64,000 bases of DNA from Planctomycetota bacterium (GTDB lineage Bacteria > Planctomycetota > Phycisphaerae > Sedimentisphaerales > Anaerobacaceae), in NCBI GenBank assembly GCA_019456145.1, contig VRUL01000022.1:1-64000 (forward strand). The letters are read 5' to 3'. Shown here in pieces: positions 46,360 through 54,649 of this stretch. Numbering within the stretch: position 1 is the first letter of the stretch; each line of letters opens with the position of its first letter. Both the position numbers and the translations under genes were made by a program. A model generated the notes under the pieces. The model searched no databases. It had not been told where the DNA came from and worked only from the letters and a program-made list of their open reading frames with translations.

Positions 46360-47229
46360 CTATGGCCTATTAGCCAATTCGGCGAGGATAATCAGAAGTT
46401 GCTCAGCTACCCTTTTCCTGCCTTTTTCATTAAGATGGCCGCCATCGTAAGTGTATTTTGAATCCATAAAATAAATTCCCGCTTTCTCCTTAACGGCATA
46501 ACACCTGGAGCCCGCCGGACTGATAGACTCTGCTAAAGCGAGATCAAAAAGAGTATCTATTTTTGAGCAAGCATCACTCAACAACGTATTGTATTGCTGG
46601 CGTTTCAAGTTGTCATCCAGGACCCCCGGTCTGCCGATTAACAGCTTGATTGACTCTTTTAGATTTCTTTTGAGCCCCTTTGGTGCCGAACGCACAGGGA
46701 CGGTTACATGCACAAATGTTGTTTCAGGGTACCTGCCTCTTAAGTCTTCAATCGTATTTTGGTAATCAGTGTAAATCTTTTGTGGATTAGAATCCCGCAT
46801 TAGGTCAACGTAGCAAAACTTAAGCAATGCAATATCAACCTTGTTCCCGAGGCCTGTATCCATAATATTTTCAAACGCTTTGATTTTTGAGAGGGGGTCT
46901 TTGTTCTGTCCCACCTGATCGTGAGCGAAAATCGGTCGGTCAAATTGTGCAGGATCGTGTGTCTCAACGATATTAAGTTTTATGAAGTTATGTTCTGCCA
47001 TGATGTCTTTTACGCCCTGGATAATGTTATATCCGACCGACTTATGCCCAAAAAAGATTTTCTTTTCAGCAAGCTTCGCCCAATATTCCCTGGGCACGTC
47101 ATCAATTGAAGGCAACTCTGTTTTGTTTACATCCGTCTTTGTTTTTATTCTCACAAGGAACATTGGCAAGATACCGACAATCAAAATTAGTGCTGCAGCC
47201 GGGAAAATATAGCGTGTCTTGATTTTCAT
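46360..47229 (-). CDS. Membrane-anchored SGNH-like hydrolase
   Basis: A 289-aa protein with an N-terminal membrane helix (about 8-27) and a periplasmic domain that resembles SGNH/GDSL esterases. IFFGHKSVGYNI (about 58-69) could be the serine block, and KYTYDGGHLNEKGRKRVAEQLL near the end supplies the D-x-x-H pair typical of the last block. The family acts on acyl groups of polymers or lipids. With two acyltransferase genes, an acyl carrier protein and an AMP-ligase in the same operon, an editing or transfer role on the acyl decoration of the exopolysaccharide is plausible. Catalysis is inferred, not shown. Confidence 0.55.
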   Translation of the reverse strand: MKIKTRYIFPAAALILIVGILPMFLVRIKTKTDVNKTELPSIDDVPREYWAKLAEKKIFFGHKSVGYNIIQGVKDIMAEHNFIKLNIVETHDPAQFDRPIFAHDQVGQNKDPLSKIKAFENIMDTGLGNKVDIALLKFCYVDLMRDSNPQKIYTDYQNTIEDLRGRYPETTFVHVTVPVRSAPKGLKRNLKESIKLLIGRPGVLDDNLKRQQYNTLLSDACSKIDTLFDLALAESISPAGSRCYAVKEKAGIYFMDSKYTYDGGHLNEKGRKRVAEQLLIILAELANRP

Positions 47230-47279
47230 ATCATAGACTAAATATGCAGACCGTTTTCGCGGGTCGCTCCTGAAGCCGA

Positions 47280-48275
47280 CTAATAAGAAATTTCATCGAC
47301 CCTGTCAATCAGGACCGGTGGCGTGTGAAGATAACGGGTGGCTTTTCGCTTTGCGTCGATGTCGCGATAGACTCGTTCAACCTGCTCGGCCGTCATATCA
47401 GCCACAACGGCCACTTCCTCTGTTGAAACACCATGGTTTTTACCATATAAGCAAAGATCCATTTTATCGTAAGGAACAGAAAAGTAAAATTCTTCCTGGC
47501 TCTGCTGCATAGGATAGGTATCTGTCATTGGGGGACGGTTACGGATTTCGTCCGGGATACCAAGAAATTCAGCCATCTGGTAGACCTGTGTTTTATAGAG
47601 ATGCGCAATCGGCTTAACGTCAGCGGCACCGTCACCGAGCTTCACGAAGAATCCCTGGTCGTATTCCTGTCGATTTGGTGTTCCTGTGACGGCGTAATTG
47701 AGGCGGTCGGCGTGGTAATATTCAAGCATTTTACGCGTTCGTTGTTTGAAATTGGTAGCAGCTACGATTCCAAGATAGGAGTTAGGTTTTAGCCTTACTT
47801 TTATTTGCTTGTCCCCGGGAGACTGGACCACTACCGAAAATATTCTGTATCTGTCGTTATCTGTGACATTCGGAAGCACAATTTTACATTTATAACCAGG
47901 GCCGTATTCGGGCACCACGCTTCTGACTGCTTCGTCCCGCCTTCGGTAACATCCTACCGCTTCAAGAATGCCGGTGATGTCTTCATGAACCGTTAGTATT
48001 CCCAGATGGTCCGTAATAAGCCGGCCCAGATCACTGGTTCTCTCCGATGAGTCTTTCTCCGGCATCAAAAGGCCCAATACCCGTTCTTTACCCAGGGCAC
48101 GAACACAAAGTGCCCCTACGACGCTGCTGTCGATGCCTCCTGAAAGCGCAACGACGACACCTCGCTTTCTTAATCGCTTCAAAACCACATTGCGAACGGT
48201 ATCGGTTATCTTTTGGGTTTCTTTATCACAATCGAGTTTGAGCAGCTCTGCAGTAAATGACGATTCAGTAGACAC
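47280..48275 (-). CDS. nadE: NAD synthase-like amidating ligase
   Basis: A 331-aa protein of the NAD+ synthetase (NadE) family without the glutaminase domain. It shows the PP-loop SGGIDSSVVGAL for ATP, TGTPNRQEYDQGFFVKLGDGAADVKPIAHLYKTQVY and a tail common to NadE proteins. NadE adenylates a carboxylate and amidates it with ammonia to make NAD. Here the gene ends 2 bp after an AMP-ligase gene in an exopolysaccharide operon with a carrier protein, so a dedicated role in amidating a sugar acid or acyl group is possible. Nothing in the sequence excludes ordinary NAD synthesis. Confidence 0.75.
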   Translation of the reverse strand: MSTESSFTAELLKLDCDKETQKITDTVRNVVLKRLRKRGVVVALSGGIDSSVVGALCVRALGKERVLGLLMPEKDSSERTSDLGRLITDHLGILTVHEDITGILEAVGCYRRRDEAVRSVVPEYGPGYKCKIVLPNVTDNDRYRIFSVVVQSPGDKQIKVRLKPNSYLGIVAATNFKQRTRKMLEYYHADRLNYAVTGTPNRQEYDQGFFVKLGDGAADVKPIAHLYKTQVYQMAEFLGIPDEIRNRPPMTDTYPMQQSQEEFYFSVPYDKMDLCLYGKNHGVSTEEVAVVADMTAEQVERVYRDIDAKRKATRYLHTPPVLIDRVDEISY

Positions 48276-48277
48276 TT

Positions 48278-49876
48278 TTATTCAATCTCCACAGCTTTTA
48301 GTTGTTTCTTGTCGATTTTTCCATTCGGCGTTTCGGGCAGTTCTTCCATAAATTCAATGTATTTGGGTACCATAAAGCTTTCCATATTTGTGGTACAATA
48401 TTTCTTCACTTGTCGTTCGGTGAGTTCAACGCCCGGTGTTACTACAATATGTGCCTTGACGGCCTGGCCCAGAATTTCATCCAGCACCCCGATTACGGCG
48501 ACTTCGGCCACACCTTCCATACAGCAAATATTATTCTCCACTTCCTTGGTACTTATCCGCTCGCCCTTGCTTTTTATCATGTCATCTTTTCTACCGAGAA
48601 AATAGAGGAATCCCTGCTCATCCTGTCGGAAATAATCACCTGAGTAGAGGATTCTCTCACCCGGATAGCGTCCCTGCCGATAGGTTTTGGCAGTCAGTTC
48701 CGGATCTTTCCAATATCCCTGCATGACATTTGAACCCCTTATAATCAGTTCCCCGGTCTCGCCCGGATTCACCTGGTTTCCACCGTCGTCTACAACGAAA
48801 ACTTCACAGTTCGGCATTGCCTTACCCACCGACGAGGGTCTCTGGTCTAATTCTTCCGGCGGTAGGAAACAAATCCGCTTGCACTCAGTGAGTCCAAACA
48901 TCGAAATTATTTTCACACTGGGGAAAAGACTTCTGAGCTTTCGAATATGCTCTACGGGCAATGCGGCCCCGGTGTTGGTCATGTATCGAAGAGAACTGAA
49001 ATCATATTTCTGCAAGTCCTGCAGCTTCAGCAGAATAGCCGCAACCGTAGGTACAATTGGAAATCCTGTTACTTTCTCCTGTTCAATTCGCTGGAGAACC
49101 TTGTGAAGGTAAAGAAAAGACTTTTCCAGAACCACCGTTCCGCCAAACATAAATGCCATGATGACCTGGTACAGCCCGTAGTCGAATGAAATGGGCAGGA
49201 CGTTTAGAATAATATCATCTTCAACGTTCCCTATATAATTAATGATACTTCGTGCCGCTGAGATCATGTTATGGTGTGTGGACATGACTCCCTTGGGTTC
49301 GCCTGTCGAACCGGAAGTATAGATAAGTGCCGCCATATCCAGGTCGATGCACCGGGGAAGTTCACCATTTACTTTACCGGCGAAATTCGCAGCTCCCACT
49401 ATAAAGCGCGAAAATATCTCCTCCCACCTTAGAGCGGAATTTAATAATGTTTTCGGAATTTCTTTCCCGGGTCCTACCCAAATAACTTTGCAATCCACCT
49501 GTCCGTTACCCAAAGCATCACCGACAACTTTTGCTTTACTTGTATGCGTTATCAGGAGCCGGGCACCAGAGTTTTTTAAGATATAGCTCAACTTCGGACC
49601 TTTGAGTAATCCATTCAATATGATAAATACTCCACCGGCCTTGAGAATTCCATACAATGAAATTACAGTTTCAGAACAATTGTCCAGGAAAACAACCACC
49701 TTGTCCTGTCGTTGAAGTCCCGCATCCAACAAAACATCTGCTAAGTGGTTGGTACGCTGGTCCAGAGCCTGATATGTCAAGCGCTGCTTTCCACATATAA
49801 GGGCCTCCTTGTCCGGAAAACGCCGGGCTGAACGGGAAAGCCACTCGTGAACTAAAGTCGGATCAAATTCAATCAT
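48278..49876 (-). CDS. AMP-forming acyl-CoA/acyl-ACP ligase
   Basis: A 532-aa member of the ANL superfamily. The phosphate loop LIYTSGSTGEPKGV, the second core motif YSGDYFRQDEQGFLYFLGRKDDMIKSKGERIS and the catalytic C-terminal lysine in NGKIDKKQL are all present. It activates a carboxylic acid as acyl-AMP and loads it onto a thiol, here probably the small carrier protein encoded 160 bp upstream. AMP-ligases plus carrier proteins are regular companions of exosortase loci. The substrate cannot be inferred. It is followed 2 bp later by the NAD synthase-like gene. Confidence 0.85.
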   Translation of the reverse strand: MIEFDPTLVHEWLSRSARRFPDKEALICGKQRLTYQALDQRTNHLADVLLDAGLQRQDKVVVFLDNCSETVISLYGILKAGGVFIILNGLLKGPKLSYILKNSGARLLITHTSKAKVVGDALGNGQVDCKVIWVGPGKEIPKTLLNSALRWEEIFSRFIVGAANFAGKVNGELPRCIDLDMAALIYTSGSTGEPKGVMSTHHNMISAARSIINYIGNVEDDIILNVLPISFDYGLYQVIMAFMFGGTVVLEKSFLYLHKVLQRIEQEKVTGFPIVPTVAAILLKLQDLQKYDFSSLRYMTNTGAALPVEHIRKLRSLFPSVKIISMFGLTECKRICFLPPEELDQRPSSVGKAMPNCEVFVVDDGGNQVNPGETGELIIRGSNVMQGYWKDPELTAKTYRQGRYPGERILYSGDYFRQDEQGFLYFLGRKDDMIKSKGERISTKEVENNICCMEGVAEVAVIGVLDEILGQAVKAHIVVTPGVELTERQVKKYCTTNMESFMVPKYIEFMEELPETPNGKIDKKQLKAVEIE

Positions 49877-50035
49877 TTATTTACACCCTCTGTTACCTTT
49901 GTAATTCTCATATCGAACATGGTTTGTTAACCTTCAAACTAAATATTTGCCAATATGCCCGGAAGATTCATCAACACTTGCAGAGGTTCCGCACATATTG
50001 AAAATCGGGAAAATTCCTTTGTCCTTCTGATAATC

Positions 50036-50299
50036 TTACTGACCCCCGACAATACTGCCGTCAACTTTTTGATCTACGAACCGGACAATACTCTGCAGGT
50101 TATCCAGATTTTCGGGGATGAGTTCATCATCCTCGATTGTAATTGTATAGGTTTCCTCGAGGAAGAATACAAGTTCGAGGACGCCCGTCGAATCGATAAT
50201 ACCCTTTTCCAAAAAGGAGGTATCTTCCTTTAGTGATTCCCCGTCCCCGAAGAGAAAGTTTTCAATCACGAAATGTCGTACGGTATCAACACAATTCAT
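50036..50299 (-). CDS. Acyl carrier protein
   Basis: An 87-aa acyl/peptidyl carrier protein. The phosphopantetheine attachment Ser37 lies in GIIDSTGVLELV, followed by acidic helix II (FFLEETYTITIEDDELIPENLDNL). It carries acyl chains as thioesters between the AMP-ligase and a transferase. Its position between two hexapeptide acyltransferase genes and the AMP-ligase gene makes an acyl-decoration pathway for the polymer likely. Confidence 0.85.
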   Translation of the reverse strand: MNCVDTVRHFVIENFLFGDGESLKEDTSFLEKGIIDSTGVLELVFFLEETYTITIEDDELIPENLDNLQSIVRFVDQKVDGSIVGGQ

Positions 50300-50313
50300 T
50301 AGGATATGCCTTT

Positions 50314-50934
50314 CTAAATTGTTGTTTCTTTTCGTGGATGCTTGTCCACCTGATTCCAGACTTTATGGACTATCGCAGACAGATTCCTTGCAGGATTTCC
50401 CCCTACAAATGCCCCTTCAGGCACGTCTTTAGTAACTACAGCTCCGGCACTTATAATGGCATTGTCACCTATTGCCACACCAAAGAGAATTATCGAGCCT
50501 GAACTAATCCACACGTTATTTCCGATTTTGGTTTTTTGATTGTCATCCTTTTCTGCAGCCAACACCGGATGCCTTGACCCGAGAATCTTAACATATGGCC
50601 CGATCGAGACTTCGTCGCCGATTTCAATCGGTCCCATAACAATATTATTAAGTCCGAACCAACATTTTTCCCCGACTTTTATATCGCCCAGTTGGGTATT
50701 CCAGATATTGAAATCCTCAACAATGGTCTTTTCCCCGACAAAGGCACGATAAGGCTTTGCACGATCAAATCTAAACCTATATCCGAATTCAACAAATCTC
50801 CCTTTTTTAATATATCGGGATCTATTGTAAAGACGAACGATCTTCCAATATATTCTTTTGGTAATCGTTTTAACGATAGTCGGAGTAACGGATTCTATGG
50901 CCCTGCACATCGCACTTCTTTGCTTTTCTTGCAT
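50314..50934 (-). CDS. Hexapeptide-repeat acyltransferase, first copy
   Basis: A protein of about 206 aa with left-handed beta-helix repeats (WFGLNNIVMGPIEIGDEVSIGPYVKI; KIGNNVWISSGSIILFGVAIGDNAIISAGAVVTKDVPEGAFVGGNPAR), as in sugar O-acetyltransferases of the WcaF/NodL type. The ATG at 50934 has GAGG 6 nt upstream; an alternative TTG start adds two residues. The enzyme probably transfers an acetyl or acyl group to the exopolysaccharide or its precursor. It overlaps functionally with the next gene and precedes the acyl carrier protein gene by 14 bp. Confidence 0.75.
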   Translation of the reverse strand: MQEKQRSAMCRAIESVTPTIVKTITKRIYWKIVRLYNRSRYIKKGRFVEFGYRFRFDRAKPYRAFVGEKTIVEDFNIWNTQLGDIKVGEKCWFGLNNIVMGPIEIGDEVSIGPYVKILGSRHPVLAAEKDDNQKTKIGNNVWISSGSIILFGVAIGDNAIISAGAVVTKDVPEGAFVGGNPARNLSAIVHKVWNQVDKHPRKETTI

Positions 50935-51131
50935 CATCAACCTCTATATAACACCGAAAGCCCCGATTGCCACTGCACATTTGTTTTATGGTCTTTTTGT
51001 AATTGAGCGATAAACGTGTCAATCATAACGCTGTCAACAGTTTTATCTGAACCGGCCATTAGCACTGTAGGTGAAATCTTTCAATTTGTTTGTATAAAGC
51101 CAATGTCACCAACCAGGATTAGCATTCAAGA

Positions 51132-51722
51132 TTATTCTTCGAGCTTTCTGACCACTTTTGCCGGTACTCCGGCAATAAGGCTATTGGGCGGCACGGATCG
51201 TATCACCACTGCGCCGGCAGCTACAACGCTCCCTGCACCTATCGTTACCCCGGGACAAATTAACGCTCTGGTTCCAATCCACACACCATCTTCTACTACG
51301 ATGTCTTTACTTACTAACGCACCACATCTGCAATCAGGCGGTCCTATTTCATGGTTGCCTGTGATAAAGGACACCTGAAATCCAACGGCCACATTATCGC
51401 CAATGGTGATTCTGGCCCCGGTGTGAAAAAACACCTGACTATTTATAAAAGTATTATTACCAATTTTAATATTCCTGAAACTTCCACTACAAAAGCCTTT
51501 TCTCAAGGTGGAACCACAACCGCATTTCATTCCGAAAAGTCTCGCCATAAATGGACGTATATAACGGCTGGTACACCATTCCGTGGACAAACAACAGAAA
51601 ATCAGATCACGTATGCAATGCGCCATAGACACAAGCTGGACTTTCATAACATAGCGAAAGCTGCTCATTCTTTCATAGTCCGGCGATTCCATTATATGAC
51701 AACCCTTTAATCTAACTTCCAT
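51132..51722 (-). CDS. Hexapeptide-repeat acyltransferase, second copy
   Basis: A protein of about 196 aa with left-handed beta-helix coils (FINSQVFFHTGARITIGDNVAVGFQVSFITGNHEIGPPDC; DGVWIGTRALICPGVTIGAGSVVAAGAVVIRSVPPNSLIAG). The start at 51722 (MEVRLKGC) overlaps the previous gene by 11 bp and has AGGA 4 nt upstream. The family is maltose/galactoside O-acetyltransferase-like (WcaF, NodL). It should acylate a sugar of the polymer, together with the acyltransferase downstream. Confidence 0.75.
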   Translation of the reverse strand: MEVRLKGCHIMESPDYERMSSFRYVMKVQLVSMAHCIRDLIFCCLSTEWCTSRYIRPFMARLFGMKCGCGSTLRKGFCSGSFRNIKIGNNTFINSQVFFHTGARITIGDNVAVGFQVSFITGNHEIGPPDCRCGALVSKDIVVEDGVWIGTRALICPGVTIGAGSVVAAGAVVIRSVPPNSLIAGVPAKVVRKLEE

Positions 51723-52218
51723 TGATTCCTTTATTAACAGCCAGTACATTCAGGAACCGTGCAACACGTTCGGCCACCAATCTTGACTGATTTTCTCTCT
51801 TCCTGGGCACAAATTTATCCAGAAAGTTGATCTTCTCCATAAGTTGGTTTTCGTCATAGGCCGCTATAACATGACCTAATTCTTCATACTTCTTAGCCGT
51901 GGCCAGCTGGTGATCATTAACATGCTCCCCGAAGCATTTCCTGCGCGGCAAAACCAACAGTGGTTTGCCAAGGTGAAGCGCCATTGTGATAGTCCCTATT
52001 CCCGCATGGCTGATTATACCGGAAGCTTCCCGAAAATATGAGTCAAACACTCCCTTTTCCAACATTTCAGTATATTCCATATTTCGGGGTCTATAATCGC
52101 ATAAACCAATTTGAGCAAAAATCTTTTCTTTAATCAGTCCCTTTGCGATCACCTTGTCAATAGCTTTGACCAATCTGTCAAACGGAAGGGGATATGTACC
52201 CAAAGTCAGGAAGATCAT
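51712..52218 (-). CDS. ALG13-like glycosyltransferase subunit
   Basis: A 168-aa protein equivalent to the C-terminal half of GT28 enzymes (ALG13/PssE/EpsF type): MIFLTLGTYPLPFDRLVKAIDKVI, IISHAGIGTITMALHLGKPLLVLPRR and HVNDHQLATAKKYEELGHVIAA. It begins 4 bp before the end of the ALG14-like gene (ATGA overlap). The earlier in-frame start at 52272 would overlap that gene further and is rejected. Split GT28 pairs transfer a sugar from a UDP donor to the lipid-linked acceptor at the membrane. It is downstream of the partner, as expected. Confidence 0.8.
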   Translation of the reverse strand: MIFLTLGTYPLPFDRLVKAIDKVIAKGLIKEKIFAQIGLCDYRPRNMEYTEMLEKGVFDSYFREASGIISHAGIGTITMALHLGKPLLVLPRRKCFGEHVNDHQLATAKKYEELGHVIAAYDENQLMEKINFLDKFVPRKRENQSRLVAERVARFLNVLAVNKGINGS

Positions 52219-52691
52219 ACAATATTCCCTGCATATTCTACATTCTTGTATTGGCGGGCGAGTTGTGGCCACTGAGTCAGAAACAGGTCGGCAAATCCTC
52301 GCATCATACGTCCACTCATAGAAAGACGTTCAACATTGGCGATACTGTCAATCCAGACGGTCCCGGCGCCGAAGAGCTTAGCAGACAAACAAACCATCGC
52401 CAGCGGCAAAGAGCCGGTAGTTATCACAACATCAGGACGTTCCTTAATCACGATTTTTAAACTTCGAACAAGCACCCCTAAAGCTTTCAGCGGATGCTTG
52501 CGATTGCACTCGCCTATGATATAGACCGGCCCCCGCTCGGCGAGCTTTTCGGCCAGCGTTTCTGAAGTGGTAACATAAACAGAAGGAGGTTGGGGCCAAC
52601 TCTCGGAAACCTCCAGCAGCTCCAACAACTGATTCATATGCCCCCCTGCCGAAGCGCCGACACAAATCTTCAAAGCTCTTTGTTTGTCCAT
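52215..52691 (-). CDS. ALG14-like glycosyltransferase subunit
   Basis: A 158-aa protein equivalent to the N-terminal half of GT28 enzymes (ALG14/PssD type): ICVGASAGGHMNQLLELLEVSESW, VYIIGECNRKHPLKALGVLVRSL and IKERPDVVITTGSLPLAMVCLSAKLFGAGTVWIDSIANVERLS. In the split systems this subunit anchors the complex to the membrane and binds the acceptor, while the ALG13-like partner binds the donor. The 4-bp overlap supports translation as a pair. Confidence 0.85.
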   Translation of the reverse strand: MDKQRALKICVGASAGGHMNQLLELLEVSESWPQPPSVYVTTSETLAEKLAERGPVYIIGECNRKHPLKALGVLVRSLKIVIKERPDVVITTGSLPLAMVCLSAKLFGAGTVWIDSIANVERLSMSGRMMRGFADLFLTQWPQLARQYKNVEYAGNIV

Positions 52692-52741
52692 TAAATCTAT
52701 CCGAAAGCAAACTCTTTTCTTTATTGATGCTGTATGCTGCT

Positions 52742-53596
52742 TTATGAATATTTTTCAATCAACTCTTTTGTTTGTTCGATATGTGCTCTTGTTGATGCCC
52801 CAAAGACGATAGAGCGGATTTGCTTTTTGTTACAGATGTATTCCAGGGCTTCCTCAGGTGAAATCGCCCCGGATGCCAATACAGACATTGCAATGGGCCG
52901 AAATTCATTTTCCCGAATCACCTTTTCATAAAGTTCCCTGCCCCCACACATCCGGAATCCGATTTTATTAATTGAGCTGCATATTATTGGATTTTCGATC
53001 CCACAGTCTTCGAGGAGAGTCAGAAGCCTGGGTAAATTCATAGTAAAAAAGCCAGGCTCTGCACGATACTTTTTCTTTACATGGTCTGAAAAAGCAACAA
53101 AGATTTCTTTGAGATTGAGTCCCAACAATAAATCCGTCATGACATTCTGGAGAAAGATCACCTCAGTATTGAGCCCGGCGAACATCTTCATTTCTGTGTC
53201 AATCAATATCTTCATCATGGCAATAAAATCACGCGTCGCAACAGCCTTGCCGCCTTTTAAAACAGTACCAATGATGCTTCCCGGTACAAAGCGTTTCAGG
53301 GCACCGATCATGCCCGATTCGGTGACAGCGTTGGCATATTTATGTGCATAGGGCATACCCGGATAGAACTTAAAATCTGCATATCTTTTCGGATTTGCCC
53401 GAATATGATTACATATCTCAGCGATACTGTCGTGTGTCGTACACATGAATGTTCGTATACCCACACTATAGGCTATATCGAGTACGTTCATTATTGCCCT
53501 GGTGTCCCGAAATCTCATTGACTGGGCACGGGCTTTTTCCTCAGACATATGATTAACACCAAAAAATTGGTTATCACCGAAGATTATTCTATCCAT
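52742..53596 (-). CDS. Aldo/keto-reductase-like TIM-barrel protein
   Basis: A 284-aa protein. The start at 53596 (MDRIIFGDNQFFG) is chosen because it overlaps the upstream dehydrogenase stop by only 8 bp; the frame to 53623 has no ribosome site. The overall beta/alpha-barrel pattern and the end (MSVLASGAISPEEALEYICNKKQIRSIVFGASTRAHIEQTKELIEKY) resemble aldo/keto reductases. The usual catalytic Tyr-Lys-His-Asp set cannot be placed with confidence. Together with the Gfo/Idh dehydrogenase that it overlaps, it may act on the same keto-sugar intermediate. Confidence 0.5.
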   Translation of the reverse strand: MDRIIFGDNQFFGVNHMSEEKARAQSMRFRDTRAIMNVLDIAYSVGIRTFMCTTHDSIAEICNHIRANPKRYADFKFYPGMPYAHKYANAVTESGMIGALKRFVPGSIIGTVLKGGKAVATRDFIAMMKILIDTEMKMFAGLNTEVIFLQNVMTDLLLGLNLKEIFVAFSDHVKKKYRAEPGFFTMNLPRLLTLLEDCGIENPIICSSINKIGFRMCGGRELYEKVIRENEFRPIAMSVLASGAISPEEALEYICNKKQIRSIVFGASTRAHIEQTKELIEKYS

Positions 53597-54620
53597 GAGA
53601 AAAATTCCGTTTCCCGGCATCATTTAATAATAGATCAACTGTGATATCTGTCCGAAGAGCACTTGCAAAAGAGTTTATATTCTCAGACTCGTTACTTTTT
53701 ACACGTTTGACGAAATAATCGATCTGGGCGGAATATTCCTCCCCGCGGAGATAAAACCAGACAGGTTTTGTTAAATCCGTGGTATAAAGTATATTCCACC
53801 CTTGTTTTAATTTGCCGAAACCATCGGCGTTCCATAAATATATCCTGCATTCCTGTCTGTCTGCGATAATTTTGCCCGTGGTCCCGTACACTGTTATCTG
53901 AGTTGACATTTTTCGATAGGTCTTGTCGCTCCAGTTAACTGCAAGCCGGCCGCTCTTGCCGTTATTGTACAAAAATGTCGAATATACGGCGTCAGCAACA
54001 TCCCGGGAAAAAATGCTTTTCAAAACTGTCCCGCAGACCTCCTCCGGCGGTCCAATCAGATAATTCACGAGATCGATAACGTGAGAGGCATAGTCGTATA
54101 AACAGCCGCCTCCTTCAGAACGCTTCATTCGCCAGGTTGAGTTCTTCTGTTTTAATACGACCTGGCCATATGCTTCTGCAGTGAAATTATATACATCACC
54201 AATAGCACCCTGATCCAAAAGTTTCCTGGTCTCCTGAAAAACACCGATGAAGCGATTATGATACCCAACCTGATTCACTAAATTTCGCTGTAGGGCCAGG
54301 TTTGTCAAATCTCGCCCATCCTCAAGATTGAAACAGAATGGTTTCTCCACAAATACATGTATATTATGTTCCATTGCATATTGTATTATTTTTGCATGTG
54401 ATGATGTTGGCGTTGCGATAATGACACAGTCAAGATTGCACTTATCAATCATCTTACGATAATCTTTGAAAGTTTGAACTTCGTTGTATTTATTCAATCC
54501 GTTGAGAATAAGCCCGGAAGTGTCACAAACGGCAATTAAACTAACATCGGGATGAGCATTGATTATTGCATAGTGGGATATGCCCATCTTGCCTAAACCA
54601 ATAATTCCACACTTAATCAT
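53589..54620 (-). CDS. Gfo/Idh/MocA family sugar dehydrogenase
   Basis: A 343-aa cytoplasmic oxidoreductase. A Rossmann fold with GIIGLGKMGISHYAIIN begins at residue 4, VIIATPTSSHAKIIQYAMEHNIHVFVEKPF contains the EKP motif, and the C-terminal substrate domain includes GGGCLYDYASHVIDLVNYLIG. There is no Tat signal, unlike the homolog at 11202. Within polysaccharide clusters such enzymes oxidise or reduce NDP-sugars at C-3. The 8-bp overlap with the aldo/keto-reductase-like gene suggests a linked function. Confidence 0.85.
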   Translation of the reverse strand: MIKCGIIGLGKMGISHYAIINAHPDVSLIAVCDTSGLILNGLNKYNEVQTFKDYRKMIDKCNLDCVIIATPTSSHAKIIQYAMEHNIHVFVEKPFCFNLEDGRDLTNLALQRNLVNQVGYHNRFIGVFQETRKLLDQGAIGDVYNFTAEAYGQVVLKQKNSTWRMKRSEGGGCLYDYASHVIDLVNYLIGPPEEVCGTVLKSIFSRDVADAVYSTFLYNNGKSGRLAVNWSDKTYRKMSTQITVYGTTGKIIADRQECRIYLWNADGFGKLKQGWNILYTTDLTKPVWFYLRGEEYSAQIDYFVKRVKSNESENINSFASALRTDITVDLLLNDAGKRNFSHG

Positions 54621-54649
54621 ACAGTTTCATTCCTGATTTTTAATCAGGA

